Positions 12,405-22,574 of a DNA stretch of 64,000 nucleotides are shown piece by piece. The notes under the pieces are model-generated. The model was not told the DNA's origin. It saw nothing but the letters and a program-made list of their open reading frames with translations, and did no database searches. Source of the stretch: Symbiodinium natans (taxonomy: Eukaryota > Sar > Dinophyceae > Suessiales > Symbiodiniaceae); assembly GCA_905221605.1 (NCBI GenBank), contig CAJNDS010002779.1:1-64000 (forward strand), read 5' to 3'. The translations under genes and the position numbers were made by a program. Every line of letters starts with the position of its first letter. Within the stretch, counting starts at the first letter, position 1.

Positions 12405-14111
12405 ATTTGCCTCTCGCGCGGGGACGAGACGGCATTCACCAGATTCAAAGCTGGCTCGGAGAGGTCTGTGAGATCCGACACACTGTGCTTCTTCGCAAAA
12501 GCCACGCGTTGGTCCCACCGCTTGGCCTCGCAAGGCTTCTCCGATGAAGCCGCCCTCGATCTGTTCTTTTTGCGTTTCCGACACTGGCACGGGCGCTCGT
12601 CGCAAGGTACGGCTCGCAAGTGCAGACACCCGCAAGTAGCATGGGGCACTGACTGTGACTGGCGAGACGGCTGTGCTGCAGAGTCCAGGGCATCTTCAAC
12701 ATCCTCCTGAGGATTTCTGCGGGCGAACTCTCCAAAAAACTTGTTCAAGCGGTATTCGAATGCCCCCTCGTTCTTCGGGCTCCGCATATCGTCTTCTTGA
12801 TCATGAGGCAGAACCTTTGCAAGAAGAGCAGCCTACAAACTAGCAGCCGTCAGACGACCATGACAGGCGACATGCGCTAGACTAATGGAGATAAGAAGGC
12901 AGGGAGCGTCCTGTTTCTCTTGCAAACGAAGTTGAACTGCGCTGGGTCCAGGTGGCACACGTGGATGAAGTAGTCATCTTTGAGTTCCTGCAGCTCCTGC
13001 TCGAGATGGCTCCTGGCTTCCAGGCTAACAGCCCGGCTCACAGCACGACAAGCAAAATGAGCACAGACTCTGTCTCTGCTCTCAATTCTCAAGCTTCAAG
13101 CCGAGACTCAGTGAAGCAATGTGGCTGAGTTCTCAATGACGGCAATATCCGCGTCACCTTGTTTCACCTTGCCGAAGGAGCTGCGCAGCGTGGAACACCG
13201 AGGGTCCTCCCACTTCTTTCTCTTGACATTGCGAAAAGAGAAAGGCTGACAAGGAGGTCCAGCAACGTAAAGCCGAATCTGCGATCCCCTGCCGCTGTCA
13301 CCCACGACCCCAGGGTCTCCAGCGTCTTCCATTCTGTCTTTAACCACCGGTGCGCAATGCTGGAGCAGGCTCCGAATGCGGCTGTCAGACTCCGAGAGGA
13401 CCTCCGTCTTCCAGCACGTGAACCAGGAGCTCAGTTGGTTCCTCAGCTGTGCCACCCTGGCCGCCCGTCCGAAATGCTACAAACCAGAGATGGACCGTCA
13501 AGCATCTGGTGACACAAGGGGGGCAGCCGAGAATCATGGCCTCCCCAGGTGCATCGGCAAGCGCAATCATGGGGGAGCGCACTGAGGGCCTCCACTGACA
13601 CGGTACAGTTTGCCGCAGCCTCTCGCAGGATGCTTCCCCATCTCGGCAAGGCTTCCGCCGGCAAGCGACGGAAAGGCTGAACGTGGTCTCGTGTTTTCTT
13701 CTTACTTTTGAGTCTTTTGAGCACAGGCTTTTTTTGACAATGAATCTTCGATCCGGCTCTGAGCCGGGTCGGACTCTGCTTGGAAGCACTGACTCCAACT
13801 GTGACAGGAATGTCCGGGAAGTCCTCGCCCGCCGGCTCTGCCACCCGCGCCAGCTTCTTGGGATATTCGCTCTTGGCTTTCGCTGGTAATCCATCTGTGA
13901 CAGGAATCTCCGGGAAGTTCTCCCCTGCCGGACCTGCCACCCGTGCGAGCTTGCTGGGACGTTCGCTCTTGGCTGTCGCTGACAATCCAACTGTGACAGG
14001 AATGTCCGGGAAGTCCTCCCCTGCCGGCCCCGCCACTCGTGCCAGCTTCTTGGGAGGTTTGCTCTTGGCTTTCGCTGGCAATCCCAGAGGAATATCGGGG
14101 AGATCGTCCAT
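12405..14111 (-). pseudogene. MDDLPDIPL-family copy B with DNA cytosine-5 methyltransferase fragments
   Basis: The frame opens at ATG 14111 with MDDLPDIPLG, then about four tandem repeats of roughly 32 residues, each with GPAGE(D/N)FP(D/E)IPV and a KLARVA tail. After a basic linker and frame changes near 13550 and 13440, the block at 13455-13108 shows VAGPPCQPFSFR, the cytosine-5 methyltransferase motif IV with the catalytic Cys, then VIENSATLL (motif VI-like). After one stop, 13092-12877 gives LDPAQFNFVCKRNR, like the motif VIII Arg region. The block 12787-12405 (SDLTDLSEPALNLV...SSPRERQML) could be the C-terminal part, and it runs straight into the minisatellite. The order of motifs is right for the family. 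Frames are broken, so it is probably inactive. Capture of such methyltransferases by dinoflagellate retroelements is known, but no reverse transcriptase is visible here. Confidence 0.5.
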
Positions 14112-14959
14112 GGCGGCACACAGAACTGGTTTCAGGAATGAGCACTGCAGTGAATGCGTGCGACTCGCCGCCGTTGCTCACCACTGGGCTTGGAATACAT
14201 GTGACACGCTCATCGAGCGACGTGGCTGAATCCAGAATTTTTAAGGCAAGCATGAAACTCTGAAACATCACAATGACACTGGGCATGCAAGAGCTGGAAA
14301 AGAACACCGACCTGACTTGAGCACTTCAGGCCCAGGCCCGAATCTGTGTCCGGGGCTCTGTGCATCGAGTCGAAGCCTCAGTGCATGGATGGATAGTCAG
14401 TCAACCCACGAGGAGACACGGTCTTCCGCAAGTTTCTATCCGACTCGCAGCGCAAATCTGCAAAAGCTACAGCCAGAGAAGAATCTTCTGCCCTCTGCCC
14501 AGGCCAGGCCTCAGGCCCCAGGCATGCAATCCCTGCGCAGAGCACCGTCGAGGAACATCTGGCCTGGGTGGTGAGCGGGTGGTTTCAGGAAGGAGCCGCA
14601 GCTATTGTTCATCATTGGGCTTGGAATACATGCAGCAAAGCATATACTGTTGTAGCATGACACTGATGTTTAATACTGAGCATGTCAAGTAGTTTCTGGA
14701 GTCGAAGTAGCAGGCCGGCCTGCACCGTGGGAGCAGCGTAGCCAGTACGCGGCCTGGCGCTGAGAGGGTTTAATTGGGAGATACAAACAGATCGCACACT
14801 CCTGCATGATGCTCCAGCTTTCCAACTTTTGTCGACAGCGGCAGCCATACGCGACTGACAATGACAATGCCTCTGCGCTGACTGCAGTCTGCACTTGGGC
14901 ATGCCTGTACCCCCAATGCCCAAAACCCAGAAAGACACACTGACACTCTGTTCGAGTCG

Positions 14960-15501
14960 TCACCTACTGTTGCCGCCGGATGTATTCCGGCGCTGCTGCT
15001 CCGACACCAGCCATTGGCGGCGCAAGCTGCGCAACAAATCTGTGCCCTTCTGCAGGGCGGCCCTGCGCACCTGGTTCTCTCTGGACATCCGCGAGCCATC
15101 TGTGTGGAAACCACGGCTGAAGGTGCCCAAGAATTCCACTGCCAGCGCCTGCGCAACGGCGGGAAGAAAAAGAGTGCTGACTCTGCTTGCAAACATCTAC
15201 CCCCACGTGCCTCCACGTCAGCCTGGAGTACTTCCAATGCATCCTCCTGGATCCGATAACCTTTCGGAAGAAAGCCTCGTACCACCCGGGACCATGTTTT
15301 CTTCCTAGGTTGCAGAAAGAGCAGCCGAATCATCACAGATGAGAAGCTCATGCCCTCTCGCATTCGGCCAGGGTGCGGAACACTGAGATAATTCGGAAAG
15401 CTTGAGAGCAGCTCTATGTCCTTCTCCACAGGTCTTGTATACCGCTTGCCCTTGTTGCTGGCAGCACCCTTCACCTTCTCAAAGTCAGACTGCATCGTCA
15501 T
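14960..15501 (-). CDS. Exon-like block, unrecognised basic protein
   Basis: The minus-strand frame from 15501 reads YTRPVEKDIELLSSFPNYL and WSRVVRGFLPKGYRIQED. It then appears to continue in another frame (15196-14960) as LFLPAVAQALAVEFLGTF and SRENQVRRAALQKGTDLL. The switch near 15190 leaves no room for a normal intron. The text looks like protein but matches no family I know. It lies about 850 bp upstream of the MDDLPDIPL copy B and may belong to the same decayed region. Confidence 0.35.
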
Positions 15502-15609
15502 GATGACCGGTCAAAAAAAGATCCATGGGAAGGATATACAGAGAAAAACCATGCATGATGCCCGTAATCCCACAAGCCCTGAATGCCCTAATGCCTGACA
15601 ACTCCAAGA

Positions 15610-17055
15610 AAAACCCGAAAACCCCAAACCGAAAGCACTCAACCCTAGAAGCCACCGTCCAGTTCAAATGAGCTGCATTATGCAGAATGTTCTATCAGCA
15701 TGTCCGTCTCCCGGATCTATTGCACTCGATTCCACAGCGAGCCCTGAGGCCCAAAAACCCAAAGGCCGAAACGCTGAAAACCCAAAGCCAGACCAATCAC
15801 CCTCAGCCCTGAATAAATTCCTAAGCCCGAAAACCCTGTAAACCATAAACTAATCCGAAAGTCCAGAAAATGGCAACCCTAAACCAAAAAAAATATTGAA
15901 CAAGCCGCAGATGAGGCCTAAACCCTGTAAATCCTAAGCCCTACAGTGAGTTACATAAACCCTACACGCAGCCGACGACGAGGCCAGATCAGGGAGGAGC
16001 CCTAAACCCGAAGCCCTGAACGAACCCCAGGTAAACCTGAACCCCCAAGAAACCCCTTCAGCCCCAACTAAAACCTCAACCCTAAGAAAATTCTGCCCGG
16101 AAGCCCAGAAAACCCTGACTGGCCCGACGCAGCGAAGGTGGCGGTGTTCGGCCTCGGCGGGCAAGCAGTAGGGCGGTATCTCGGTTTTAAGGGTTTAGGC
16201 CTTTCGGCCTTTAAGCTTTTAGGCTTCAGGATTAAGGTTTAGGGTTCGGGTTTTAGGGTGTCAGGCTTCAGGGTTTTGCAGGACTTTGACTTCGAAACTT
16301 GCGATTAAAATTAAGCGCGGACGTTTCTTTATTGCAGAGTTTTAGCGGCTTTGGGGTTTAGGGTATTAGGGTTCACGGATTCGTGGGGTGAAGAAGTCAA
16401 TGTCTAGCAACCCTGAGACTTCAGGGATGAGCTGGGTTCGGGTCTAGGCGTCGTGCGCTCTTTTGTCCCAGACATGAGACGAATCCAGCGCCGGCCAGGG
16501 ACAGGCAGCAACACTTCAGGATTGTTTCTTATTGAATGTTGGGCTCCATCCCCTGGCCAGTGAAGAAGCAAGCTCAAGCCGCTCTCTTGGACCGCGCCTT
16601 GCTTTCTTTCTTCTCCTTCTTTTTTCTTATACTTCTGAACTACTTTCTTCACAACGGCTTCAATGTCAGGGCTGCTCGACGAGCTCGATGACGAAGTCTC
16701 GGCCGACGCCGCGGGTGCCTTCTGAGCTCCCGTTGCCTCGGGTCTGTGTGAAAGACTGACGAAGCCCTCTAAACCCTTGTTGGAAACCCTAAACTTCCCA
16801 AACCCTAAACCCTAGGTGTGTGTATCACAAAGACTGACAAAACCCTAAACCCTTTGTGCAAACCCCGAACCCTACACCCTAAATGGTCGAAAAAAAAAGA
16901 TGCCGCCAAATGTCTACCGACAAGGAAACATGGCCAATGGGGCTCTCAGTTCGCGTCTCCTTCGTGACAGCATGGTAGTAGAAGGTGGAGATTGTCCCTT
17001 AGAGGGTTGAATAAGGAGCAAGAGTGAAACCCGAACAACTTAGAAGTTCCAAAGA
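15610..17055. other. Host intergenic sequence with scattered telomere-like units
   Basis: Contains many degenerate CCCTAAA/CCCGAAA units (15840-16300, 16790-16880) and short open frames. A minus-strand Lys-rich block near 16550-16652 (KKVVQKYKKKEGEERK) could be an exon of the WW-domain gene just upstream, but nothing proves it. Confidence 0.4.
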
Positions 17056-17265
17056 CTAAGAATCATGAAACGAATGAATCTGAACATGGCCCAAGTTGCC
17101 GCTGGGCAGAACCTCGTGCCACTTTTGCCAAAGGCTCGGTCTCATCCAAGAGCTGATACGCTTCTCCTCGTGCAGGTAATAAAACTGGCCAGTTCCTGCA
17201 TCCAGCTTGCGGACCCATCCAGGCGGCAATTGGGGAACCTTCGCGAGTATTAGCTCTTGAAGCAT
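17056..17265 (-). CDS. WW-domain exon
   Basis: A 69-residue minus-strand open frame contains a complete WW domain at about residues 12-43. It has the LPPGW start (W17), the central aromatic FYYLH pair (Y29-Y30) and the second Trp followed by Pro (W40, P43). WW domains bind proline-rich or phospho-Ser/Pro ligands and commonly sit in splicing, transcription or ubiquitin-ligase proteins. The open frame is only one exon of a larger gene; the other exons cannot be placed. A Lys-rich block downstream at about 16550-16652 on the same strand may belong to it. Confidence 0.6.
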   Translation of the reverse strand: MLQELILAKVPQLPPGWVRKLDAGTGQFYYLHEEKRISSWMRPSLWQKWHEVLPSGNLGHVQIHSFHDS

Positions 17266-17699
17266 TGTATCAATGATCCGCTCATTGTAGTAAGTGTTAA
17301 TAATAAATACAATTCATGGCCGTAACAATCAGAATCCAAGAAGCTGAGGAGCCAGATGACGCGCTCGCCAGCTCGGGCCTGCCCTGCACCTGTCCCACGC
17401 CGGGCACGAGTAGTGGTGGGGAATCGGAGGCTGAGCCGTTAACCCGAACGTTGTACCCGCCTAGCCAACCTAATGCCTTTTCACTTCAACAGGATAAAAC
17501 CTTCGACCAAGGAAGTACTGCTGAATCCCAGGCGAGAAGCGAAGAGCACTGCGGCTGGCTCCACTGGCCGAGAACCCTGTCCTTCAGGGACAAAAGGCTC
17601 AGGGGCTGAATGCGGCTGAGCCCAAAAAAACATAATACTGTGGAAAACAGATTTCAGGACCCACAAGGTTTGAGGTGATTAAATCCAAACCATCCCCTA

Positions 17700-19480
17700 T
17701 TGATTATCTAGTCAGCCCCTACTAACTTAGTCAATCCTGAATAATAGGAATGCAGCTGGGGCACTGGTGGCCCCGGCTTCGCCGGCGGCGCCGCCAGGGC
17801 AGCCGCCGCCGCGTTGGCTGCACCCGCTGCCTCCGCCGACGGCGGCGGTGGCGGAGCCACCGGGGGAGCTGCTGGGGCGAAAACGGGCTAAACAAGAAAA
17901 TTACCCTAAACCCTATTGCCTAAACCCTAAACCCCTATATAAACCCTACACTACACCCTAAAAGAAACCCGAGACACGAAATGCCAAGGCGCGGGGACCG
18001 CCGAGTCCGAGGCCTTGGCAGGGTTGGGGGTGGTGGGGGGGGAGGGGGGGGGGGGGGGTAAGCAAGCCAAACCAAANNNNNNNNNNNNNNNNNNNNNNNN
18101 NNNNNNNNNNNNNNNNNNNNNNNNNNNNNNNNNNNNNNNNNNNNNNNNNNNNNNNNNNNNNNNNNNNNNNNNNNNNGGGGGGGGGGGGGGGTGGTAAGCA
18201 AGCCAAACCAAACACTTGCCAAGGAGCAGCCGCGCCAGGCCCAGGCTGAGGGAACTTGGCAGGAATCACCTTCGCCTTGGCCTGACCAGGGGGTAAAATG
18301 GAGTAAGACGATGAGGCTTTCAAAGCCCTAAACGTCATACCCTAAACCCCAGCGCTAAACCCTAAAAATGGCCTTTGGCGGCGGGCTCTGTGGCTGGAAA
18401 TGTGCACCGTAGGCATGGGTTCGATCCCGCTTCTCTCGCGAGCCACGACCCATCCTAAATTTCAAAGCTTCAAAACCCTGAACACCTCCGTCTGAGAGTC
18501 TAGGAGGTGTCCAAGAGCTTAAACCCTAAACCCTACTGATATCATACTAAATTAGTTTCGCATGGTGACACTGATATATCGATATAGTGGCATGTGGATA
18601 CTGGCATATCCAAACTATTCAGGAGTTGGAATTAAGAGGATCCTTGGGAAGACGGACAATCTACCACAAATTGGGCTAAGAAGGGTTCCCTTTGAAGGGT
18701 CTCCCTAATCTACCTAGGATTATTAAGGCACGCTTAAAGTCTTAGAGTCTTAGAAGGGAGGCGTGGGAATACATGGTCTTGTTGAGCCACGAAGCGGCCG
18801 ACACCACCCAACTCCCGAACTCCATCCTGAAGTTTTAGGGTTTAGGGTTTAAAAAAGTTGGGGGGGTCTGGGTTTGGGGTTAGGCTTTAGGGTTTAGATA
18901 ACTTCAGGGTGTCAGGGGTCCCTCAAGCCCCCAAGGGTGGATGCTTTCAGGGGTCTTGAAGGTTTTCAGAACCCACTGGGGCCCCGGCAGCAGGTAAGCC
19001 ATACGCACCAACATTCTTGTAACCTCAACTTGGAGACAGGTGGCACAAGGTTTTGGAGTTAAAAAAGGAGGGTAGCCTACATGCTCGCGAAGCGCTACGG
19101 TGCTTCTTTCGGGTCTACTTGCGTTGTCAGGGCCTTTGCCTACAAGAGTGTCTGCCGCACCCTAAACTCCTATAAATCCTTGCATTCACCTTGGACCGAG
19201 CCCGAGGGTGGGGGGGTTTAGGGTTTGGGGTTTAGGATTCAGGGCTTGCAAGCCTCCAAACTCCAAAACAGGAAGGGGGGGGGTTAGGGTTTTGGATTTC
19301 GGGTTAGGGTTCCAGTTCCTGGGGACCCAAACAGTGTATTTTTTGGAATGGTGGGATTATATGTGTCTAAGATGTAAAATGACGGCTTAGGGTTTAGGGT
19401 TTAGGGTTTAGGGTTTGGGGCTTCGGACTTAGGGTTTAGGGTTTCGGGGACCTAGGCCTAGGGTTTAGGGTTTAGGGGCG
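17700..19480. other. Host intergenic sequence, no supported gene
   Basis: Holds GC-rich low-complexity sequence (17765-17880), G-homopolymer runs, a sequencing gap, and isolated telomere-like units. Near 18415-18430 there is GGTTCGATCCC, a perfect tRNA B-box-like string, but no convincing A box or cloverleaf around it, so I call no tRNA. Confidence 0.5.
18077..18176. other. Assembly gap of 100 N
   Basis: Exactly 100 undetermined bases. Both sides carry the same text: a G run followed by (GGT)AAGCAAGCCAAACCAAA (left copy ends at 18076, right copy at 18193-18211). The gap may therefore hide or duplicate one repeat unit. Confidence 0.99.
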
Positions 19481-19486
19481 GGCCTA

Positions 19487-19890
19487 GGGCTGTACAGCCC
19501 ATCCTAAACCTTATGTCCTAGGGCTCCACAGCCCGGTCCTAGGGCTCCACAGCCCATCCTCAACCCAAAACCTAGGTCCTAGGGCTGCACAGCCCATCCT
19601 GAACAACCTCGGGCTTCACAGCCCGGGTCCTAGGTCCACAGCCCGGGTCTTAGGGCTGCACAGCGCGGGGCTTAGGGCTTGACAGCCCAGCCTAAACCCG
19701 AAACCTAGATCTTAGGGCTGCACAGCCCATCCTAAACCGTAAACTTAGGTCCCAGGGCTGCACAGCCCATCCTAAACCTTAGCGTAAACCCACCCGAACC
19801 TAGGGCTCCACAGCCCGATAACCTAGGGCTTCACAGCCCGGGTGCTAGGGCTTCCCAGCCCCCTTTGTAGGGCTTCACAGCCCATCCTAA
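19487..19890. repeat. Array of short palindromes GGGCTGCACAGCCC
   Basis: About fourteen copies of a short inverted repeat (GGGCT-N-CACAGCCC, centre variable: GC, CC, TT, GT) spaced by roughly 20-45 bp. Most are followed by CATCCTAAACC or CGGGTCCTAGG. The stem is better conserved than the spacers. The array ends at about 19890 in ordinary CCCTAAA repeats. Confidence 0.85.
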
Positions 19891-19899
19891 ACCCTAAAC

Positions 19900-20640
19900 C
19901 CTAAACCCTAAGCCCTCTGTGGCCCCCGGCACAACGTCGTCCCCGCGCCCGCGGTTGCCAGCGAGGGCTTTAGGGGTTCTAGGGCTTGTCAGGGCTTAGT
20001 GGTTTTAAAAGGTAGGGGTTCAGGGTTTTCGGGTTTCAGGGTTTAGGGTTCGGCTTTCAGGCTTGGCATCGCTCCGGATCTACCACGGTTTTAGGGTTTT
20101 AGGGTTTAGGGTTCGGCTTTAAGGCTTGGGATGGCTTGGGGATTGTCCACGGTATTTGGGTTTTAGGGAATTAAGGATTCGGCTTAAGGCTTGGCATCAC
20201 TCGGGATTTACTTTTAGGTTTTAGGGCATGGGTTCCACTCAGCCTTGTGGGGCTTTAGGGTTTAGGGTTTAGGGTTGTGGTTCAAGGGCGTGGTTGCGGC
20301 CCTACGGTTTCGGGCCCAAAGGCCGTGCCTACCTAGACCCTTAAACCCTTAAACCCTAAACCCTAACCCTGTTCTGGGGCCCTTTGGGAAAAAAGTTTTA
20401 AAGGATGATACTTCAAAGCCGAGTATAAAAAAAATATATATATATATATACCCCATCAACTGCTTTTAAATTCGCTTTTTGCCCCAAGAAGGGCAGAAGG
20501 ACAAAACTTACAACCCGGTACGCGCGGGTGTCATATTTGACGCCACGTTTTTGTGGCTGTCAGGACGAGTTTTCATCGGTATTTACAGGTTTTTCGCAAG
20601 AAAAGAGCAGGAGTCTCGAGGGTAGGATTTAGTCGGATTT
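19900..20640. other. Host intergenic sequence with telomere-like units
   Basis: Contains repeated GGGTTTTAGGG / GGGTTCGGCTTTAAGGCTTGG blocks (about 20020-20240), short TTTAGGG runs, and a (TA)n stretch near 20430. I see no gene. Confidence 0.5.
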
Positions 20641-20831
20641 AAGTGTTGTGTCCGAGGTGACATAGTACAGAAAACGTTTTATGCACAAAACACTGGTTTT
20701 TTGCAGCGTCTTTTGCCTCTGAGTACAACATCCCAACATACTGCGCAAGGATGCACCAAGGCCATAGAGAACGTATTATGCTCAAAGCACTGTTTTTTGC
20801 AGCGTTCTCTCACCAGGTTTTTTTGCAGGGG

Positions 20832-21019
20832 CAGGCAGTGTTTTGTGCATGGACGTAATATGTATGAGGTTCTTATCCCCCCCCCCCTCCCAGCAAGACC
20901 AGAGCAGGCAGTGCTTTGGGCATGGACGTAATATGAATGAGGTTCTTATCCCCCCCCCCCAGCAAGAACCAAAGCAGGCGGTGTTTTGGGCATGGACGTA
21001 GTATGCATGACGTTCTTTT
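20832..21019. repeat. Host tandem repeat of about 70 bp, target of the viral insertion
   Basis: Two full units (20832-20904, 20905-20974) and the left part of a third (20975-21019). Each unit reads CAGGCAGTG, GCATGGACGTA, GAGGTTCTTATC, a C run, then AGCAAGACC. The third unit breaks off after GACGTTCTTTT and resumes on the far side of the virus at 41927 with the C run and AGCCAAGACC. Confidence 0.9.
21014..21019. repeat. Left target-site duplication TCTTTT
   Basis: TCTTTT here is repeated at 41921-41926. Its last five bases (CTTTT) lie wholly outside the inverted repeats. The first T on the right side also completes the right repeat, so the duplication is 5 or 6 bp. DDE integrases of the retroviral/polinton type make 4-6 bp duplications. 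Confidence 0.8.
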
Positions 21020-21592
21020 AGTTAGCATAGGCCTCGCCCCTTGGCTAGATGGTCTTGTAACCCATACCCCCCCCTACGCCCAAACATCATTTTTCACTCA
21101 TTTTTAACACATCCTAACTCATACCCTTATTCATTACCCCAATTTTCGCCAAAAATTCACATCGCGCCTTGTTCATTTTCAAACCTTATTTTTTTCACAA
21201 AAAATCTCAGTTTTTTGATAATACAAATTTTAACTTAGAAAATTTGTAGTATCTCAAAGAATTTAAATTTCAGCATTTTTTGTCATATAGCCTTATTCAT
21301 TTTAATTTATATCTCGTCTTATTCGTTTTGTCCTTTCAATCATCCTTATTCGTTTTTTATTTGTTTCACCTTACACGTTTTCAAATTTCTTCAAATTTCT
21401 TAAATATTTAGCACCAAATATTAGCGGGTCTTTCATTTATAAAAATTATTCCGAAAAATTATCCAAAGACCATCTTCCCAACGGGCGAGGTTAGGTAGAT
21501 AGAATTTATGGTAAATTTAGGGGTTCGCGCTCACATAGTGAGCACGAGCACTTCGTGTTCGCGGGGCAATGCTTCGCGTTTCGGGGCTTGGG
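21020..21592 (+). repeat. Left terminal inverted repeat
   Basis: Matches the reverse complement of 41349-41921 almost perfectly; I saw mismatches only near the inner end (around 21577 and 21583). It begins AGTTAGCATAGG; 5'-AG is the usual Polinton terminus. A 25-bp segment near the outer end (21032-21056) recurs in inverted orientation, with three mismatches, at 21466-21490. One strand of the repeat could therefore fold into a hairpin. The inner end is GC-rich (GTTCGCGGGG, GCTTCGCG). A 65-residue open frame inside it has no ATG and is not counted as a gene. Confidence 0.95.
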
Positions 21593-21614
21593 TTATGAAT
21601 GTGTTTATTCAATA

Positions 21615-21640
21615 ATAATTTAATAATTAAATTAAATTAT
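21615..21640. terminator. AT-rich hairpin downstream of the coiled-coil gene
   Basis: Perfect 10-bp stem (21615-21624 with 21631-21640) and 6-nt loop, lying 15 bp past the stop of the minus-strand gene that ends at 21655. Confidence 0.5.
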
Positions 21641-21654
21641 CATTGCTTCAACAT

Positions 21655-22035
21655 TTATTGCTTCAATAATTCGCCATACTCTTCTTCAATTTCTTCAACA
21701 CTTTTATTAATCCATTTATTAGCATTCTTTGGTTTTAGTTCTAAATATTTAGTGTCTTTCATTCCTATCTCTTGACACAGAATTTCAACATGTTCAATTA
21801 ATTCTGAATATTTTTTAATTAGCTGTTTATCTTCTTGGATTTTATCTTCTAACATAGAAATATCATCTTTAATATTACGAATATCATTATTATCAAACAC
21901 GTCTTTATACACTTTAAGTAGTTTTAGTAGTTCATTAATTTTGTTCCGATAGTAAAGTTCGTTAATCTTGAATTCGTATATCTTCTTGATATACTTCATT
22001 TGAATCTTATAAGTTTTCAGATTTGTGTAGTCCAT
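21655..22035 (-). CDS. Coiled-coil protein, probable early gene
   Basis: A 126-residue, Lys/Glu/Ile-rich protein predicted to be mostly helical coiled coil (DDISMLEDKIQEDKQLIKKY; EEIEEEYGELLKQ). No family is recognised. I chose the ATG at 22035 over the one at 22062. The 22062 ATG overlaps the conserved 32-bp promoter-like element (22061-22092), whereas 22035 lies 26 bp beyond it, matching the 22-33 bp spacing at the other two genes with this element. It is the last gene of the left arm, next to the inverted repeat. It could be a replication accessory or DNA-binding protein, but this is unproven. Confidence 0.7.
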   Translation of the reverse strand: MDYTNLKTYKIQMKYIKKIYEFKINELYYRNKINELLKLLKVYKDVFDNNDIRNIKDDISMLEDKIQEDKQLIKKYSELIEHVEILCQEIGMKDTKYLELKPKNANKWINKSVEEIEEEYGELLKQ

Positions 22036-22060
22036 TTTACTCTTAATATATATAGTCGTC

Positions 22061-22092
22061 ATTTCTTTAAATACTTTCTTCCTTGAATGGTT
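22061..22092 (-). promoter_or_regulatory. Conserved 32-bp promoter-like element, copy 1
   Basis: Identical over 32 bp to 28712-28743 and to 40775-40806; the core is GGAAGAAAGTATTTAAAGAA. It ends 26 bp before the ATG at 22035, followed by a TATATA-like run. Confidence 0.75.
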
Positions 22093-22176
22093 TTAATTTT
22101 CAGCTCTAGGGGATGTTGAATTTCCAAGATGTTGCCCGAAATATCTCCCAGAAGCCAGATGTACGTCTCCGAAATG

Positions 22177-22530
22177 TTCATCTCCCAAATGACAGCCCCA
22201 ACATCTCCCAAATGACAGCCCCAACATCTCCCAAATGACAGCCCCAACATCTCCCAAATGACAGCCCCCTAGGGTTAGCTGTCAAACCCCCTAGGGTTAG
22301 CTTTCAAACCCCCTAGGGTTAGCTTTCAAACCCCCTAGGGTTAGCTTTCAAACCCCATGGGGTTAGCTGTTCACATCCCCTAGCGAACACGCTCCCCTGA
22401 GTATGGGAACACGCTCCCCTAACCATGGGCACGTGTTCCCCGTTTCCCCGAATTTTGGGCATGTGTTCCCCGTTTCCCCGAAATATGAGCACGTGCTCCC
22501 CGTTTCCCCGAATTTTGGGAACGTGTCCTG
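22177..22530. repeat. Three adjacent tandem-repeat blocks in the viral left arm
   Basis: Block 1 (about 22177-22268): four copies of a 23-bp unit, CATCTCCCAAATGACAGCCC plus CAA. Block 2 (about 22262-22375): five copies of a 22-bp unit containing CCCCCTAGGGTTAGCTTTC. Block 3 (about 22425-22525): three to four copies of a 31-bp unit containing GTGTTCCCCGTTTCCCCG. The region is GC-rich compared with the virus around it. Open frames crossing it (22059-22250, 22319-22540) translate the repeats and are not convincing genes. Confidence 0.85.
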
Positions 22531-22538
22531 TCTCAAAC

Positions 22539-22574
22539 AATTAATACAATATTTTTGATATTATTGTATTAATT
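22539..22574. terminator. AT-rich hairpin at the end of the first GIY-YIG gene
   Basis: Perfect 13-bp stem (22539-22551 with 22562-22574), 10-nt loop. One arm includes the stop codon of the minus-strand gene ending at 22573. Confidence 0.6.

Noticed and set aside
18360-18450. Possible tRNA or tRNA-derived SINE (GGTTCGATCCC)
   Set aside because: No A box at the right distance and no cloverleaf; one B-box-like match is not enough.
21041-21238. 65-residue open frame in the left inverted repeat, identical to one at 41703-41900
   Set aside because: It lacks an ATG and exists twice only because the repeat is duplicated; Phe/Pro-rich low complexity without a motif.
22059-22540. Two short minus-strand frames (63 and 73 residues) in the viral repeat patch
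   Set aside because: They translate tandem repeats and have no independent support.
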